Numbered from the stretch's first letter, positions 26,437-34,852 are shown. The stretch: 64,000 nt of DNA from Streptomyces sp. YIM 121038 (GCF_006088715.1 NZ_CP030772.1:62001-126000), one strand, 5' to 3'. Program-made: numbers and translations. The notes: a model not told the origin generated them from the letters alone.

Positions 26437-27224
26437 GCACTCCCATACCGAGCGAAGGTCCCTTCGCGAACGCCCCGAAGAGGCGCTGGCTCCTGACTCA
26501 GAACCGGCAGCTGCGCGCGGAAGGTATCTTCAATTTTCCACTTCCGGCTTGGGCAGGTCGATTTCCTGATGGCACGACATATAACGCGTGCCCGGAGGCA
26601 GGCGCGTGTGCCAAACTCTGCTACGCAAGGGTGGGTACCTACCGGTGGCCTGTCGTGCTGGCCGCGCACGAGCGTAATCTCTGGATGACCATGTACGCAC
26701 TGGCCGACTGGGAAGCGCAGATGGCCGAGGAAATCCGTCACAAGCGATATCTGGGAAAATGGATTCGGCTGCACGATTCTGGGGACTTCCATTCTGACGA
26801 TTACCTTGCGGCCTGGCTTCGAATCATGCGTAATGCGCCGGAAGGAATTTGGTTCTACTGCTATACAAAATCTGTAAGCCGTTTCCGCCGTATGGTTGAA
26901 CCGAATCCGCCGGAGAACTTCCTGTGGTGCTACAGCTTGGGAGGAATGGAGGACCATCTGCTCGACCTCGAGTCGGAACGTCACGCCGACGTGTTCCCCG
27001 GGGTCACTGAACTGGAGGCGGCAGGCTACAGCGATCAGACAGAGTCCGACCTCCTGTCCGTCCTGAGCGAGTCACACAAGGTCGGAATCCCAGCCAACCG
27101 AATCCCGATGCTGCTCAAACGCCAGGGTGACTTGCGCTTCAGCGAGCTGCAGCACGCCTTGGACAAGAAGCTCGCCGAGAAGCGGCGACGCGCCGCCGCG
27201 AACGGCCTGGACCTCGCGTCCTGA
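26433..27224 (+). CDS. GP88-like phage/plasmid protein
   Basis: The 263-aa protein has the hallmark stretches of the mycobacteriophage gene product 88 family. These are a Cys cluster (YNACPEAGACAKLCYARVG, about 48-66), WIRLHDSGDFHSDDYLAAW and the following WFYCYTKS. The biochemical role of the family is not established to my knowledge; the Cys cluster suggests metal or Fe-S binding. Bases 26520-26930 are clearly more AT-rich, with codons rare in the surroundings (AAT, TTT, ATA), indicating recent acquisition. ATG in ATGA overlap; a terminator hairpin follows. Confidence 0.75.
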   Translation: MSTPIPSEGPFANAPKRRWLLTQNRQLRAEGIFNFPLPAWAGRFPDGTTYNACPEAGACAKLCYARVGTYRWPVVLAAHERNLWMTMYALADWEAQMAEEIRHKRYLGKWIRLHDSGDFHSDDYLAAWLRIMRNAPEGIWFYCYTKSVSRFRRMVEPNPPENFLWCYSLGGMEDHLLDLESERHADVFPGVTELEAAGYSDQTESDLLSVLSESHKVGIPANRIPMLLKRQGDLRFSELQHALDKKLAEKRRRAAANGLDLAS

Positions 27225-27278
27225 CGGGCGCGTCACTCGAAGCACTACCGCCGCAGCCCCTGAGGGGCAGGCGAATCA

Positions 27279-27319
27279 CGGGTGGGCCCGAGGAGCACAG
27301 CGCTCCTCGGGCCCGCCCG
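27279..27319 (+). terminator. 18-bp terminator hairpin after GP88-like gene
   Basis: The arms 27279-27296 and 27302-27319 pair over 18 bp with a single G-T wobble and a 5-base loop. It closes the P3 unit, and the next shared promoter begins 43 bp downstream. Confidence 0.85.
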
Positions 27320-27361
27320 TATGCCATCGCACCGAAGCAGCCGACCGCGGCGCGCCGGGAA

Positions 27362-27390
27362 TTGCGTAATTCTGAGTACCGCTGTACGTT
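27362..27390 (+). promoter_or_regulatory. Shared array promoter P4
   Basis: -35 TTGCGT (27362-27367), 17-bp spacer, -10 TACGTT (27385-27390). It drives the first tandem-HTH gene after a leader of about 140 bp. Confidence 0.75.
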
Positions 27391-27538
27391 CGTACCCTGG
27401 TCTCGCCCTGCGTCAGCCCTGCCCACCGGGCCCGGGAGACGCGGAGGGGGCCGCTGGCCACGGACGACAGCATCACCCCGCCGGCGCACCGATGTGCCTC
27501 GCAGGACACGATCAGGCCATGCAGGCCCTGGAGCAGAC

Positions 27539-28339
27539 ATGATTCCCGCAAACTCAAAAATCAAGATGACCACTCTCGAGCGGATCGCAGAGCGGTATCA
27601 CGTGACGTACATGACCGTCGCCCGCCAGTGGGCGGAGGAGGAGACCTTCCCTCCCATCCTCGACCACGGGAGCAGGGCCTATGTGTACGACGAGGCGGTC
27701 GTCGATGAGTGGGTGCGGGAGTGCCGGCCGGAGGTCTGGATCGCGGCTCACCCCAACGAGACGGACAAGGTGTCCCTTCCTTCCGGAAATCCGAAGGACC
27801 TGCTGCGTCTCGAGGAAATCGGAGAGCTTGAGGGCCGGTTCCTCTCGCGCGACGCCACGCCGGTGACGACCCTGCGCACCTACATGTCCCCGTCCAAGGG
27901 CATCCTTGCCCCGCCCGACCGGCGCCCCGACGACGGCAAGAAGCCTGTCGTCGTTCATGACATGTGGTTCCGGGAGACGGCGTACGCCTACATCACCCGG
28001 CCCCGCCGTGTCCGGCGGAACGTCGCAGAGGCTGCGTCGGAGCCTCGGGAGCCGAGCGAATTCCTGCGGCGGTACTTCGAGGAGCACCCCGGTCTACTCA
28101 ACCTCGAGAGGATCGCTCAGCTCGACGGCCTCGAACACAATCGTGCCCCGACCTCGATGAACACGCTCAAGACCCACCGGAAGCAAAAGAAGCTCGCGCC
28201 TCCGGACCGCAGGCCGAGGGATGGCCTGGAGCCTCCTGTCGAGGAACTGATGTGGGAGCCCGCAACCGTCCTGCCGTACTTGTGCCGGCCGGACGGTCGG
28301 CGTTTCGGTACGGCGAACCGCACCGACGACGGCGCGTAG
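27539..28339 (+). CDS. Tandem helix-turn-helix repeat protein A
   Basis: Read from the ATG at 27539 (GGAG upstream), this 266-aa protein appears to be three consecutive small DNA-binding-type repeats. Repeat 1 is excisionase/MerR-like: LERIAERYHVTYMTVARQWA, then YDEAVVDEWVRE. Repeats 2 and 3 share NPKDLLRLEEI / HPGLLNLERIAQLDGLE, a middle TLRTYMS / TLKTHRK, the stretch APPDRRP, and MWFRETAYAYITRP / MWEPATVLPYLCRP. A multi-HTH architecture suggests binding to extended or repeated DNA sites. I cannot name a family. Confidence 0.75.
   Translation: MIPANSKIKMTTLERIAERYHVTYMTVARQWAEEETFPPILDHGSRAYVYDEAVVDEWVRECRPEVWIAAHPNETDKVSLPSGNPKDLLRLEEIGELEGRFLSRDATPVTTLRTYMSPSKGILAPPDRRPDDGKKPVVVHDMWFRETAYAYITRPRRVRRNVAEAASEPREPSEFLRRYFEEHPGLLNLERIAQLDGLEHNRAPTSMNTLKTHRKQKKLAPPDRRPRDGLEPPVEELMWEPATVLPYLCRPDGRRFGTANRTDDGA
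28061..28171 (+). repeat. 111-bp direct repeat, copy 1
   Basis: Bases 28061-28171 match 29168-29278 with 9 differences by eye. They encode the same HPGLLNLERIAQLDGLEHNR block at the end of the two neighbouring HTH proteins. This points to recent duplication or gene conversion limited to the last repeat domain. Confidence 0.85.
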
Positions 28340-28390
28340 CCTGCCGGCCAGTAGGTCCCGCCCCCAGACGTCCTGACACCGAGGATCCGC

Positions 28391-29461
28391 ATGACACGCC
28401 ACCGTATCGACCGAGCAGGGATCAAGGCGCGGTATGGGGTCAAAGATGCCTCCGCGTTCACCAGGCTCGTCAATTTCCCGGCCTCTGATGAGGACGGCCT
28501 GTGGGACGTGACTCAGGTTGATGCCTGGGTGCAGGCCATGCGGCCGCAGTTCTGGCCGCCGCGGCCGGAGGCGGCCGCGGCCAGTGCTACCGCAGCCCCA
28601 GTGGCGAAAGCCAAGCCGAAGAAGGCTGCCACAGCCAAGTCATCGGGAGCGAAGACGGCTTCGGGAACAGAGACGGCCAAGGAGATGGCCGGTCGGTTCC
28701 GCATGAGCATCAAGACCCCGCACACCTGGGCCAGGACAGAGGAACAGCGGGGCCCGGATGGAAGGATTCGGGTTGCTGCTTTTCCTCAGCCTGTGTCACC
28801 AGGCCGGTGGAATGTGCGGCAGGTGGACAACTGGGTACGCCTGTACCGGCCCCGGGTATGGGCGGCCTATTCTGGTGATGAGCCCCGGTACGTGGTCCCC
28901 CTTCCTGAAGGGCACCCCAAGGACCTGCTGGATATCGGCGAATACGGTGTGATCAGAGGAAACGCGCTCAGTGGGCAGCCTGCTCTGCGGGCCACCATGC
29001 AGTACTACCTGAGGAACGACCTGATCGCAGTTCCTGATCGCATTGCAGGAGACGGTGAGCAGCCAGAGGTCTTCGAGCCGATGTGGTATCGGGAAACGAT
29101 CTACTCCGAGATCCGGAAAAGGCGCACACGGGAAGCAGTAGAGGTCGGCGAGAAGCCCGTGAGCCGGTTCCTGCGGCAGTACTTCGAGGAGCACCCCGGT
29201 CTGCTCAACCTCGAGAGGATCGCTCAGCTCGACGGCCTCGAACACAACCGCGCGCCGACCTCACTGACCACGCTCAAGGCGTACCAGTCCGAGGGGAAGC
29301 TGGCGCCCCCTGACCGCAGGCCCGGGGACGGCCAGGAGCCTCCTGTCGAGGAACTGATGTGGAAGCCGGAGAGTGTCTTGCCGTTCTTGTGCCGGCCTGA
29401 TCTACGGCGTCGCGCGGTGGCGGGCGGCATCGACGGCGACGGGGAACCGGCCGATCAGTAG
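28391..29461 (+). CDS. Tandem helix-turn-helix repeat protein B
   Basis: This 356-aa relative of protein A has four HTH-like units: GIKARYGVKDASAFTRLVNF (about 9-28); MAGRFRMSIKTPHTWARTEE, ending NWVRLYRPRVW; HPKDLLDIGEYGVIRG; and HPGLLNLERIAQLDGLEHNR, ending VLPFLCRPDLRRR. A Lys/Ala-rich linker (about 70-95) separates units 1 and 2. It is probably a DNA-binding regulator or structural protein of the element. It lies 51 bp after protein A, with no strong ribosome site visible (GAGGATCCGC before the ATG). Confidence 0.75.
   Translation: MTRHRIDRAGIKARYGVKDASAFTRLVNFPASDEDGLWDVTQVDAWVQAMRPQFWPPRPEAAAASATAAPVAKAKPKKAATAKSSGAKTASGTETAKEMAGRFRMSIKTPHTWARTEEQRGPDGRIRVAAFPQPVSPGRWNVRQVDNWVRLYRPRVWAAYSGDEPRYVVPLPEGHPKDLLDIGEYGVIRGNALSGQPALRATMQYYLRNDLIAVPDRIAGDGEQPEVFEPMWYRETIYSEIRKRRTREAVEVGEKPVSRFLRQYFEEHPGLLNLERIAQLDGLEHNRAPTSLTTLKAYQSEGKLAPPDRRPGDGQEPPVEELMWKPESVLPFLCRPDLRRRAVAGGIDGDGEPADQ
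29168..29278 (+). repeat. 111-bp direct repeat, copy 2
   Basis: This is the second copy of the repeat at 28061-28171, with an offset of 1107 bp. It lies in the last HTH unit of protein B. Confidence 0.85.
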
Positions 29462-29534
29462 CTCGCGCCACCCCACCGTTGCATCCCGTGGGGGAATCGG
29501 CAGAGTCCGTCGACGAGCTCACTGCGGAGTGACT

Positions 29535-29594
29535 TACCCCTGATGTGGGTTCCGGCTGACCGGTAGCGGTCAGCCGGAACCCACATCAGGGGTA
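29535..29594 (+). terminator. Perfect 27-bp hairpin abutting promoter P5
   Basis: The arms 29535-29561 and 29568-29594 are perfectly complementary over 27 bp with loop GGTAGC. The right arm ends in GGGGTA, the conserved sequence that precedes the -35 box of the shared promoter, and the -35 hexamer starts at the next base. It is a terminator for the HTH genes, fused to the following promoter. Confidence 0.9.
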
Positions 29595-29623
29595 TTGCTT
29601 ATTGTGAATGACTCGCGTACATT
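29595..29623 (+). promoter_or_regulatory. Shared array promoter P5
   Basis: -35 TTGCTT (one change from TTGCGT; 29595-29600), 17-bp spacer, -10 TACATT (29618-29623). It drives the unit containing the PglX-like methylase. Confidence 0.7.
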
Positions 29624-29747
29624 TACATGAGAGCGAGTGGCGCGTGCCTGTCTCGCCCTGACCACCAACGAGGCCGAACCGGCCGATGGGGCGGCAGTGT
29701 GCCGCAAGATCCCGTCGCGCGGGGCCCGTCGTCCGAGGAGATCCGTG

Positions 29748-30515
29748 ATGCAGCCGGGACCTCACCTGCCCGAAACCGACGAACCTGAGGCTCTGGAGTT
29801 TCTTCGACTTACTCAGTCCCTACCGTTCTCAACCCCGTACACGGGTGAGATCGTCGACTGGGTCACCAGAACCAGTTCAGCGCAGCCGCAACCGGAAGAT
29901 GCCGGTCTGTCGCCGCCGGGCCGTGCTGTCGCCGCGTTGAGGCGTTACGGCTCTTCGGATGGCCTGGCAGCTGGAGAAGTCGCCGCCCGTATGCGCGATG
30001 TCGCGCACGCGATCGCTTTGGTGAGGAACGATCACTACTCGGCCGAAGCCGCCCACAGTGCTCCCCGCGACGCCCGGCAGATCGCTTCGCGGCACGAAGT
30101 GCGCAGGCTCTGCGTGACAGCCGGGACTGCTCGGAGCCTGGCGGGCCCCGGGCGGGCGGTCGTCATCGTGCAGCCCTCTGACGAGCACGACGTCTACTGG
30201 CCTCTCGGTGACGTGATACGAACCGGGCCTCGCCTCGGCGCCGAGGAACGACTCGGGCGCGAGGTGCTGGCGATTCTCGCGCCACACGTCCGCCTCGCCG
30301 ACCGCCTCTCATGCGAAGGCAGCGGGGTACTGGTCCAGACGCGGCCTGAGGCCGTCGAAGTCGCCTGGTGGTCCCCCGAACCCGCCGCAGAATCCGGCGC
30401 GGACATCCCCGACCCCTGGGCCTTCGGCGGAGTGCGTTCCTTGTGCTCCACGCTGCTCCGCAGCGAGGGGATGACGATCTCTCAACGCACCGGTGCCCTC
30501 CTCGTCAGCCGATGA
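29748..30515 (+). CDS. Hypothetical protein
   Basis: Read from the ATG at 29748 with GAGGAG upstream, the 255-aa soluble alpha/beta protein has segments LEFLRLTQSLPFSTPYTGEI and AVVIVQPSDEHDVYWPLGDVI. I find no family motif. It precedes a small membrane protein and the methylase in the P5 unit. Confidence 0.65.
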   Translation: MQPGPHLPETDEPEALEFLRLTQSLPFSTPYTGEIVDWVTRTSSAQPQPEDAGLSPPGRAVAALRRYGSSDGLAAGEVAARMRDVAHAIALVRNDHYSAEAAHSAPRDARQIASRHEVRRLCVTAGTARSLAGPGRAVVIVQPSDEHDVYWPLGDVIRTGPRLGAEERLGREVLAILAPHVRLADRLSCEGSGVLVQTRPEAVEVAWWSPEPAAESGADIPDPWAFGGVRSLCSTLLRSEGMTISQRTGALLVSR

Positions 30516-30589
30516 CCGGACACCAGCCCCCGTTCCTGCCTGCCCTGTCCCATCACACGCCCCCACCCGCCAACCTCAAGGAGTACCCC

Positions 30590-30751
30590 GTGAGTACGTT
30601 CCATCGCTTCCTGCTCGGCCTGGCCCTGGGCGCAACGGTCACCGTCATCATCCGGACCGTCACCGGCAACACCCAACTCGCACTCGTTCTGGGCGTGGCC
30701 GTCCTGATCCTGGTGTGGCTGTCCCGCTTCGTCCTCGACGAGCTTCTCTGA
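30590..30751 (+). CDS. 53-aa two-helix membrane protein
   Basis: The GTG at 30590 is preceded by AAGGAG (30578-30583). The 53 residues contain two hydrophobic stretches (about 5-20 and 28-46) separated by TVTGNTQ. Small membrane proteins of this kind are common in anti-phage, toxin and conjugation loci; the function here is unknown. Confidence 0.65.
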   Translation: MSTFHRFLLGLALGATVTVIIRTVTGNTQLALVLGVAVLILVWLSRFVLDELL

Positions 30752-30787
30752 GCCGTCCCTCCGTACGGCGTACAGCGAAAGAACCCC

Positions 30788-32086
30788 ATGAGCACGCCCC
30801 TACCGACCGCCCGCACCCACGAGCGTCTGATCCAGCGCCTGGCCGACGACGTCGGCAGCACTGCTGCGGCCGTCTCGTGGGCCCACGCGGCCGCCCTGAC
30901 GCACCACTGCACCCGGCACGGCATGGTCTATCCCTCCGAACCGCCCAACTCGCCCGATGCGGTGCGCACAGTGCTCGCCGAGCTGGCGTCCTCGCATCCC
31001 AGCCTGGCTGACCTCCTCGACCCGCGGGCAGTCCCGCTGTGGACCGCGCCCCTTTCCCAGTCCGCATGGCCGGCCCTGCGCGACTTCCTGGATTCCGGAG
31101 ACCTCGCCGCCGACGGGCCACACCGAGTGGACGGCTACCGGCTCGGCGACGCGTACCAGGCACTGTCGGCAGATGCCCGTAAGTCGCGGGCCCTGTGCCA
31201 GACACCCCCGTGGATCGCCGAACTCCTCCTGGAGCTCTCGCTGGAACCGGCGACCGACGAGGTCGGCCCGCAAGCCGTGCGCATGATCGACCCTGCCTGC
31301 GGAACGGGCCATATTCTGCTCCAGGCCTTTCACTCCGCTCGCTGCTACCGGCGCCGTGGCCGCGCCCCGGCTCCGTACCTCAGCACCGCGGCATCCATCG
31401 AGCGTGCCCTGCAGACGGTGCACGGCGTCGACCTGGACAGGTACGCCGTGCTCCTCGCCCGCTACCGGCTGCTGGCCACCAGCGCTTCCATCCTCAAGGT
31501 GCGCATCGACAGCCTGCCGCGCTTCTGGCCTGTTCAAGTGGCCTGCGCGGACTCACTGCTGGATCGAGACGAGCCGCTACTCGAGCGCGGCCGCTACCAC
31601 GCGGTGGTCGGCAACCCGCCTTACATCACGGTGGCCGACGCACGGCAGCGCGACCTGATCCGCAAGGCGTACTCGCGCGTCGCGGCAGGCAAGTATCCGT
31701 TGGGACTGCCCTTCTGTCAGCTGATGTTCGAGCTCGCGGTTCCTGGCGGTCATGTCGCCCAGTTGACCTCTAATGCGTTCATGAAACGAGAGTTCGGCCG
31801 CAGGTTCATCGAGCAGTTCCTGCCGGCGTACGACCTCCGGATGGTGCTCGACACCTCGGGGGTCTACATCCCCGGACACGGCACCCCAACGGTGATTCTG
31901 CTGCACCGGGTTCGAGCGCCGCAGGGCAACACCGTGTTCGCAGTCAGGGGAGTCCGGGGCGAGCCGTCGATTCCCGAGGACCCGGCGCGGGGCAAAGTGT
32001 GGTCCGCCCTCGCCGAAGCCGTCCGACGCCGCCTGGCCGAGGACCGGTTGCGAGAAGCACTCAACACAACAAGGGGCATTGCGTAA
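30788..32086 (+). CDS. PglX-like N6-adenine DNA methylase, C-terminally short
   Basis: The 432-aa protein has SAM motif I DPACGTG (168-174) and catalytic NPPY (276-279). The downstream stretch SNAFMKREFGRRFIEQFLP and DTSGVYIPGHGTPTVILL closely resembles BREX PglX methylases, which transfer methyl to adenine N6. PglX proteins are about 1,200 aa. This one stops soon after the methylase core, lacks the long target-recognition part, and ends Gly-Ile-Ala-stop inside promoter P6. It may be a truncated relic, a decoy or an anti-restriction methylase. No BREX partners are nearby. Confidence 0.75.
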   Translation: MSTPLPTARTHERLIQRLADDVGSTAAAVSWAHAAALTHHCTRHGMVYPSEPPNSPDAVRTVLAELASSHPSLADLLDPRAVPLWTAPLSQSAWPALRDFLDSGDLAADGPHRVDGYRLGDAYQALSADARKSRALCQTPPWIAELLLELSLEPATDEVGPQAVRMIDPACGTGHILLQAFHSARCYRRRGRAPAPYLSTAASIERALQTVHGVDLDRYAVLLARYRLLATSASILKVRIDSLPRFWPVQVACADSLLDRDEPLLERGRYHAVVGNPPYITVADARQRDLIRKAYSRVAAGKYPLGLPFCQLMFELAVPGGHVAQLTSNAFMKREFGRRFIEQFLPAYDLRMVLDTSGVYIPGHGTPTVILLHRVRAPQGNTVFAVRGVRGEPSIPEDPARGKVWSALAEAVRRRLAEDRLREALNTTRGIA

Positions 32087-32107
32087 TGAAATAATAGCCA
32101 GTACGGT
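32079..32107 (+). promoter_or_regulatory. Shared array promoter P6
   Basis: -35 TTGCGT (32079-32084), 17-bp spacer, -10 TACGGT (32102-32107). The -35 overlaps the last codons and TAA stop of the methylase gene. Confidence 0.8.
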
Positions 32108-32195
32108 GTAACGAGCTTGCCGAACGGCGCCCGCGAAACACCCGCTGTCAGCCCCGGCGGCACCACCTCACTTCCACCTCCCGGAGCGTTCCTCC

Positions 32196-32513
32196 ATGCC
32201 GACGGCCCGTCCAGTCATCGCGCAGCCGACACAGCAAAGCGGCCCTCCTCGGTACTGTCCCCGCCCTCGGGGCCAGGGGCTCGCGGTAACAGCTGCCGCC
32301 AGCATCGGCGTCGGAATGACCGCGCAGGCCGTGACAGCCATACCTCCGGCGGCCGGTGACGCAGCATTCCTTATCGCAACACTGGCCCGCATAACGGCTT
32401 GCACGGCGTACGGCACCGGCGCCATCGCGCTCATGATGCTCACCGCCGTCATGACACAGAGGCAGTCGAAGCGCCTTTCGCACACATCCCGCAGCAGCAA
32501 GGAATTCCCGTGA
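32196..32513 (+). CDS. Small membrane protein
   Basis: The 105-aa protein has two hydrophobic regions (about 30-50 and 58-84) and a basic C-terminus. GGAG lies 14 bp before the ATG. It ends in a GTGA overlap with the next gene. The family is unknown. Confidence 0.6.
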   Translation: MPTARPVIAQPTQQSGPPRYCPRPRGQGLAVTAAASIGVGMTAQAVTAIPPAAGDAAFLIATLARITACTAYGTGAIALMMLTAVMTQRQSKRLSHTSRSSKEFP

Positions 32514-32824
32514 CCAGCTCGCCCGCCGCCCCGGAAACGACCGCAGGGTCAAGTCCCGGCCGGGGCTCCATACGTCAGGCTCTGGATGCCGGGCTCCATC
32601 CCGCGACCCGGCTCCCGCTCGCTACTTGCGGAGAGTGCATCCACCTTCAGCGCAAAGTCCTCGCCGACCAGTCCGCACGCTCGAAGTGCGGCCTCCTGGT
32701 CGGCGTCGGCCGCCGCAATGGCGGCCCCGATCTCCGGAGTTCCACCCCCGCATGCAGCGACTTCACGAGGAAGGCCACCGCACGCCGGACCGTCGCCTCG
32801 GCGCACGTTGAAGCAGCCAACTGA
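32510..32824 (+). CDS. Small Cys-rich (zinc-ribbon-like) protein
   Basis: From the GTG at 32510 overlapping the previous stop the product is 104 aa. Cys are arranged as CGECIHLQ, then KCGLL, then ACSDF near the end, a plausible four-Cys zinc site. Similar small Cys-rich proteins are frequent in Streptomyces plasmids and phages. The function is unknown. Confidence 0.6.
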   Translation: MTSSPAAPETTAGSSPGRGSIRQALDAGLHPATRLPLATCGECIHLQRKVLADQSARSKCGLLVGVGRRNGGPDLRSSTPACSDFTRKATARRTVASAHVEAAN

Positions 32825-33038
32825 CCGAGCGCTGCCCAGCATCCATCCAGCACCGCAGTTCCTGAAAGCCCGCTGTAGCCCGGCGTACCAACGGCCTTCG
32901 TGTTCCACCCGGCGAGGTAGTCCCTTGATTCCCCTGAACCCCCTGGTTCCAGGGCGTGCCCACAGGCAGGTCGCGCTCCCCTCCACCCTTCCCTCTTCGC
33001 CTGACCTCGCCTCCCCCTACCGGCCGTTGCTCACACAT

Positions 33039-34130
33039 ATGCCGCCGCCCCTGGGCCATCAGACAGCCCTCGGCACCGCCGAAGCGGAGCGGCCTCCCCC
33101 CTACGCCCGCGCCGACCTCCGTTCAGCATCCTCGCTGGCGGACCGGATCACGACATCACTTGAATCGGACCACCGGAACGAACTGCGTGCGGCGGGACTA
33201 CTGGGCCTGGTCCCCCTGTCGCTCGGCGAGGACGCCGATACTTCCCAACTGCCCCCTCCGCGCGGAGAGCTTCACGCCAAGGTCATGCTCGGGCGAGCCG
33301 ACATGGTGGCCGCGGTCCGGCAGTGGCGCAGGCTCAAAGTGGCCTACGACGTCGATTCCGACCTGTCAGAGAGCCTGGCCGACATGGAAGTCGACACGAA
33401 CTTCCCCGGCGAAGTCCTGCGACAGCTACCTCACCCCGATCCGCTGTTCATGCTGAGGAAGCCGGTTGTGATCCCTGACGCGGACGGGGCTCCCAGCGAG
33501 GTGCTGGGCTTCCTCGTGGTCGGCCGCCCGGCGCTGAACGGTGTGTGCAGTACGACCGACATCGCCGACGAACTGCCTCTGTACATGATCAGCGTCCTGG
33601 TTCGGCCAGCTCACGGCCAGCTCGGTTCAGCGCTGCTGTTCGCCAGCGCGGCAGCTGGGACCACCACGGTCAAGGAGATGGTCGACGCCAGTGTTCACCT
33701 GACCGAGCAAGCCGCGGAAGGGCCACGGATGGCACGCAGCGCCACCCACGACTACGTACGGCGCCTGTCCGCCCTCGTCATCTCACACATGCTCTATCTC
33801 TGCAGTGACCGGCCAGATGTGAGACCGACAACGGCAGTGGGCGCGCCGAGGGCGCACGGCAGCAGGAACGGGCGCCGCACGAGGATCTACCAGATGGGGT
33901 GGAGGCTGGGCCCCGCCATCTCGGCATTCCACCGGAAGGTCGAGCGACTGCGCGAGAGCACGGTGTCCCTCGGCGGCACGGTTGTGCCGCACATTCGGCG
34001 CGGCCATCTGCACATGTACCTCCACGGACCCAAAAAGGCCTGGAAGAAGACCCGCTGGGTCGCGCCCACGCTGGTCAACGCCGCCCTCTTCGGCGACGAA
34101 GCACACGGGGTAGTCGTCCCGGTCTTCTGA
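33039..34130 (+). CDS. Hypothetical protein with PH(I/L)RRGH C-terminal motif
   Basis: The product is 363 aa from the ATG at 33039; a TTG at 32925 with GAGG upstream would add 38 residues. The body is alpha/beta with no catalytic motif I can name. The end carries VPHIRRGHLHMYLHGP then WVAPTLVNAAL. The end of the 60.8-63.4 kb protein is similar (APHLRRGHWRRSRIGPR, then WIPPTVVNAAL), so the two share a C-terminal domain. It follows two small genes in the P6 unit. Confidence 0.65.
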   Translation: MPPPLGHQTALGTAEAERPPPYARADLRSASSLADRITTSLESDHRNELRAAGLLGLVPLSLGEDADTSQLPPPRGELHAKVMLGRADMVAAVRQWRRLKVAYDVDSDLSESLADMEVDTNFPGEVLRQLPHPDPLFMLRKPVVIPDADGAPSEVLGFLVVGRPALNGVCSTTDIADELPLYMISVLVRPAHGQLGSALLFASAAAGTTTVKEMVDASVHLTEQAAEGPRMARSATHDYVRRLSALVISHMLYLCSDRPDVRPTTAVGAPRAHGSRNGRRTRIYQMGWRLGPAISAFHRKVERLRESTVSLGGTVVPHIRRGHLHMYLHGPKKAWKKTRWVAPTLVNAALFGDEAHGVVVPVF

Positions 34131-34221
34131 CCGCCGCGGCGCCTCAGCCCTCCTCGACGGTGACGCCGGGTGGGGGCACATCACGCTCCCACCTACCACC
34201 GCCCGACAAGGAGAGAACCAC

Positions 34222-34575
34222 ATGCCCTCCACACGTCAGAACCACCTCCAGTTGTCTGTAGCCGACGTGATGGCCCGGCGCCGCGACATGATCGGAAGGC
34301 TCACCGACGCAGGCCTGCCGGAAGACCAAGCCGCCGCGGAGGTGGACGCTTTGTGTGTTGCCGCACGCGAACGTTTCACGCAGGACCTGGCGCGGCAGAT
34401 CATCGAGCGGAGCAAGCGCCGCGACGCCGCCCTGGACTGGATCACCCGCGACAGCCTCGGCCATCAGCTCCGCGCGCTGACGGGCGCGCTGGCCTGCGCG
34501 CTGGGCAACCCGCAGGACACCAAGACGGCCCATGGATACGTACGGCAGCTAGCTGACCGAGAACCCGGCAGGTGA
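34222..34575 (+). CDS. Small helical hypothetical protein
   Basis: The 117-aa protein is preceded by AAGGAGAG. It is predominantly helical and highly charged, with VADVMARRRDMIGRLTDAGL and LARQIIERSKRRDAALDW. No family is recognised. Its stop lies directly before shared promoter P7. Confidence 0.7.
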   Translation: MPSTRQNHLQLSVADVMARRRDMIGRLTDAGLPEDQAAAEVDALCVAARERFTQDLARQIIERSKRRDAALDWITRDSLGHQLRALTGALACALGNPQDTKTAHGYVRQLADREPGR

Positions 34576-34604
34576 TTGCGCACTTTTAATCCCCTTCGCG
34601 CATT
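34576..34604 (+). promoter_or_regulatory. Shared array promoter P7 (degenerate)
   Basis: -35 TTGCGC (34576-34581), 17-bp spacer, weak -10 CGCATT (34599-34604). The position between units and the GTGATTGCG context, as in P9, support it, but the -10 is poor. Confidence 0.5.
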
Positions 34605-34666
34605 TACCCAGCCTGGATGTTCGGCCACCGCATGACGTTTGTCGGCCAGGAGAGTCAGCTCGCTGG

Positions 34667-34852
34667 ATGGAGCAGGAAGGCGTGCCCCGTGAACCGTCCG
34701 GCGGTCTGCGTGAGCGCGACACCAACGTCGTTCCGTTCCAGCCCGTCACCGGCGCGCCCCTGAAGACCACGCGGCAGGACCGGCGGCGAGTCCCCCCGTA
34801 CCGACTTCGGCTGGGAGTTAATCCCTCTGCCGCAGCCCGCATGGCTTCTTGA
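34667..34852 (+). CDS. Possible 61-aa protein
   Basis: A short ORF with high third-position GC and a basic, Arg-rich product; ATG at 34667 with AGGAGAG about 12 bp upstream. No homology is recognised. It may be a real small protein or leader in the P7 transcript before the metallopeptidase gene. Confidence 0.35.
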   Translation: MEQEGVPREPSGGLRERDTNVVPFQPVTGAPLKTTRQDRRRVPPYRLRLGVNPSAAARMAS

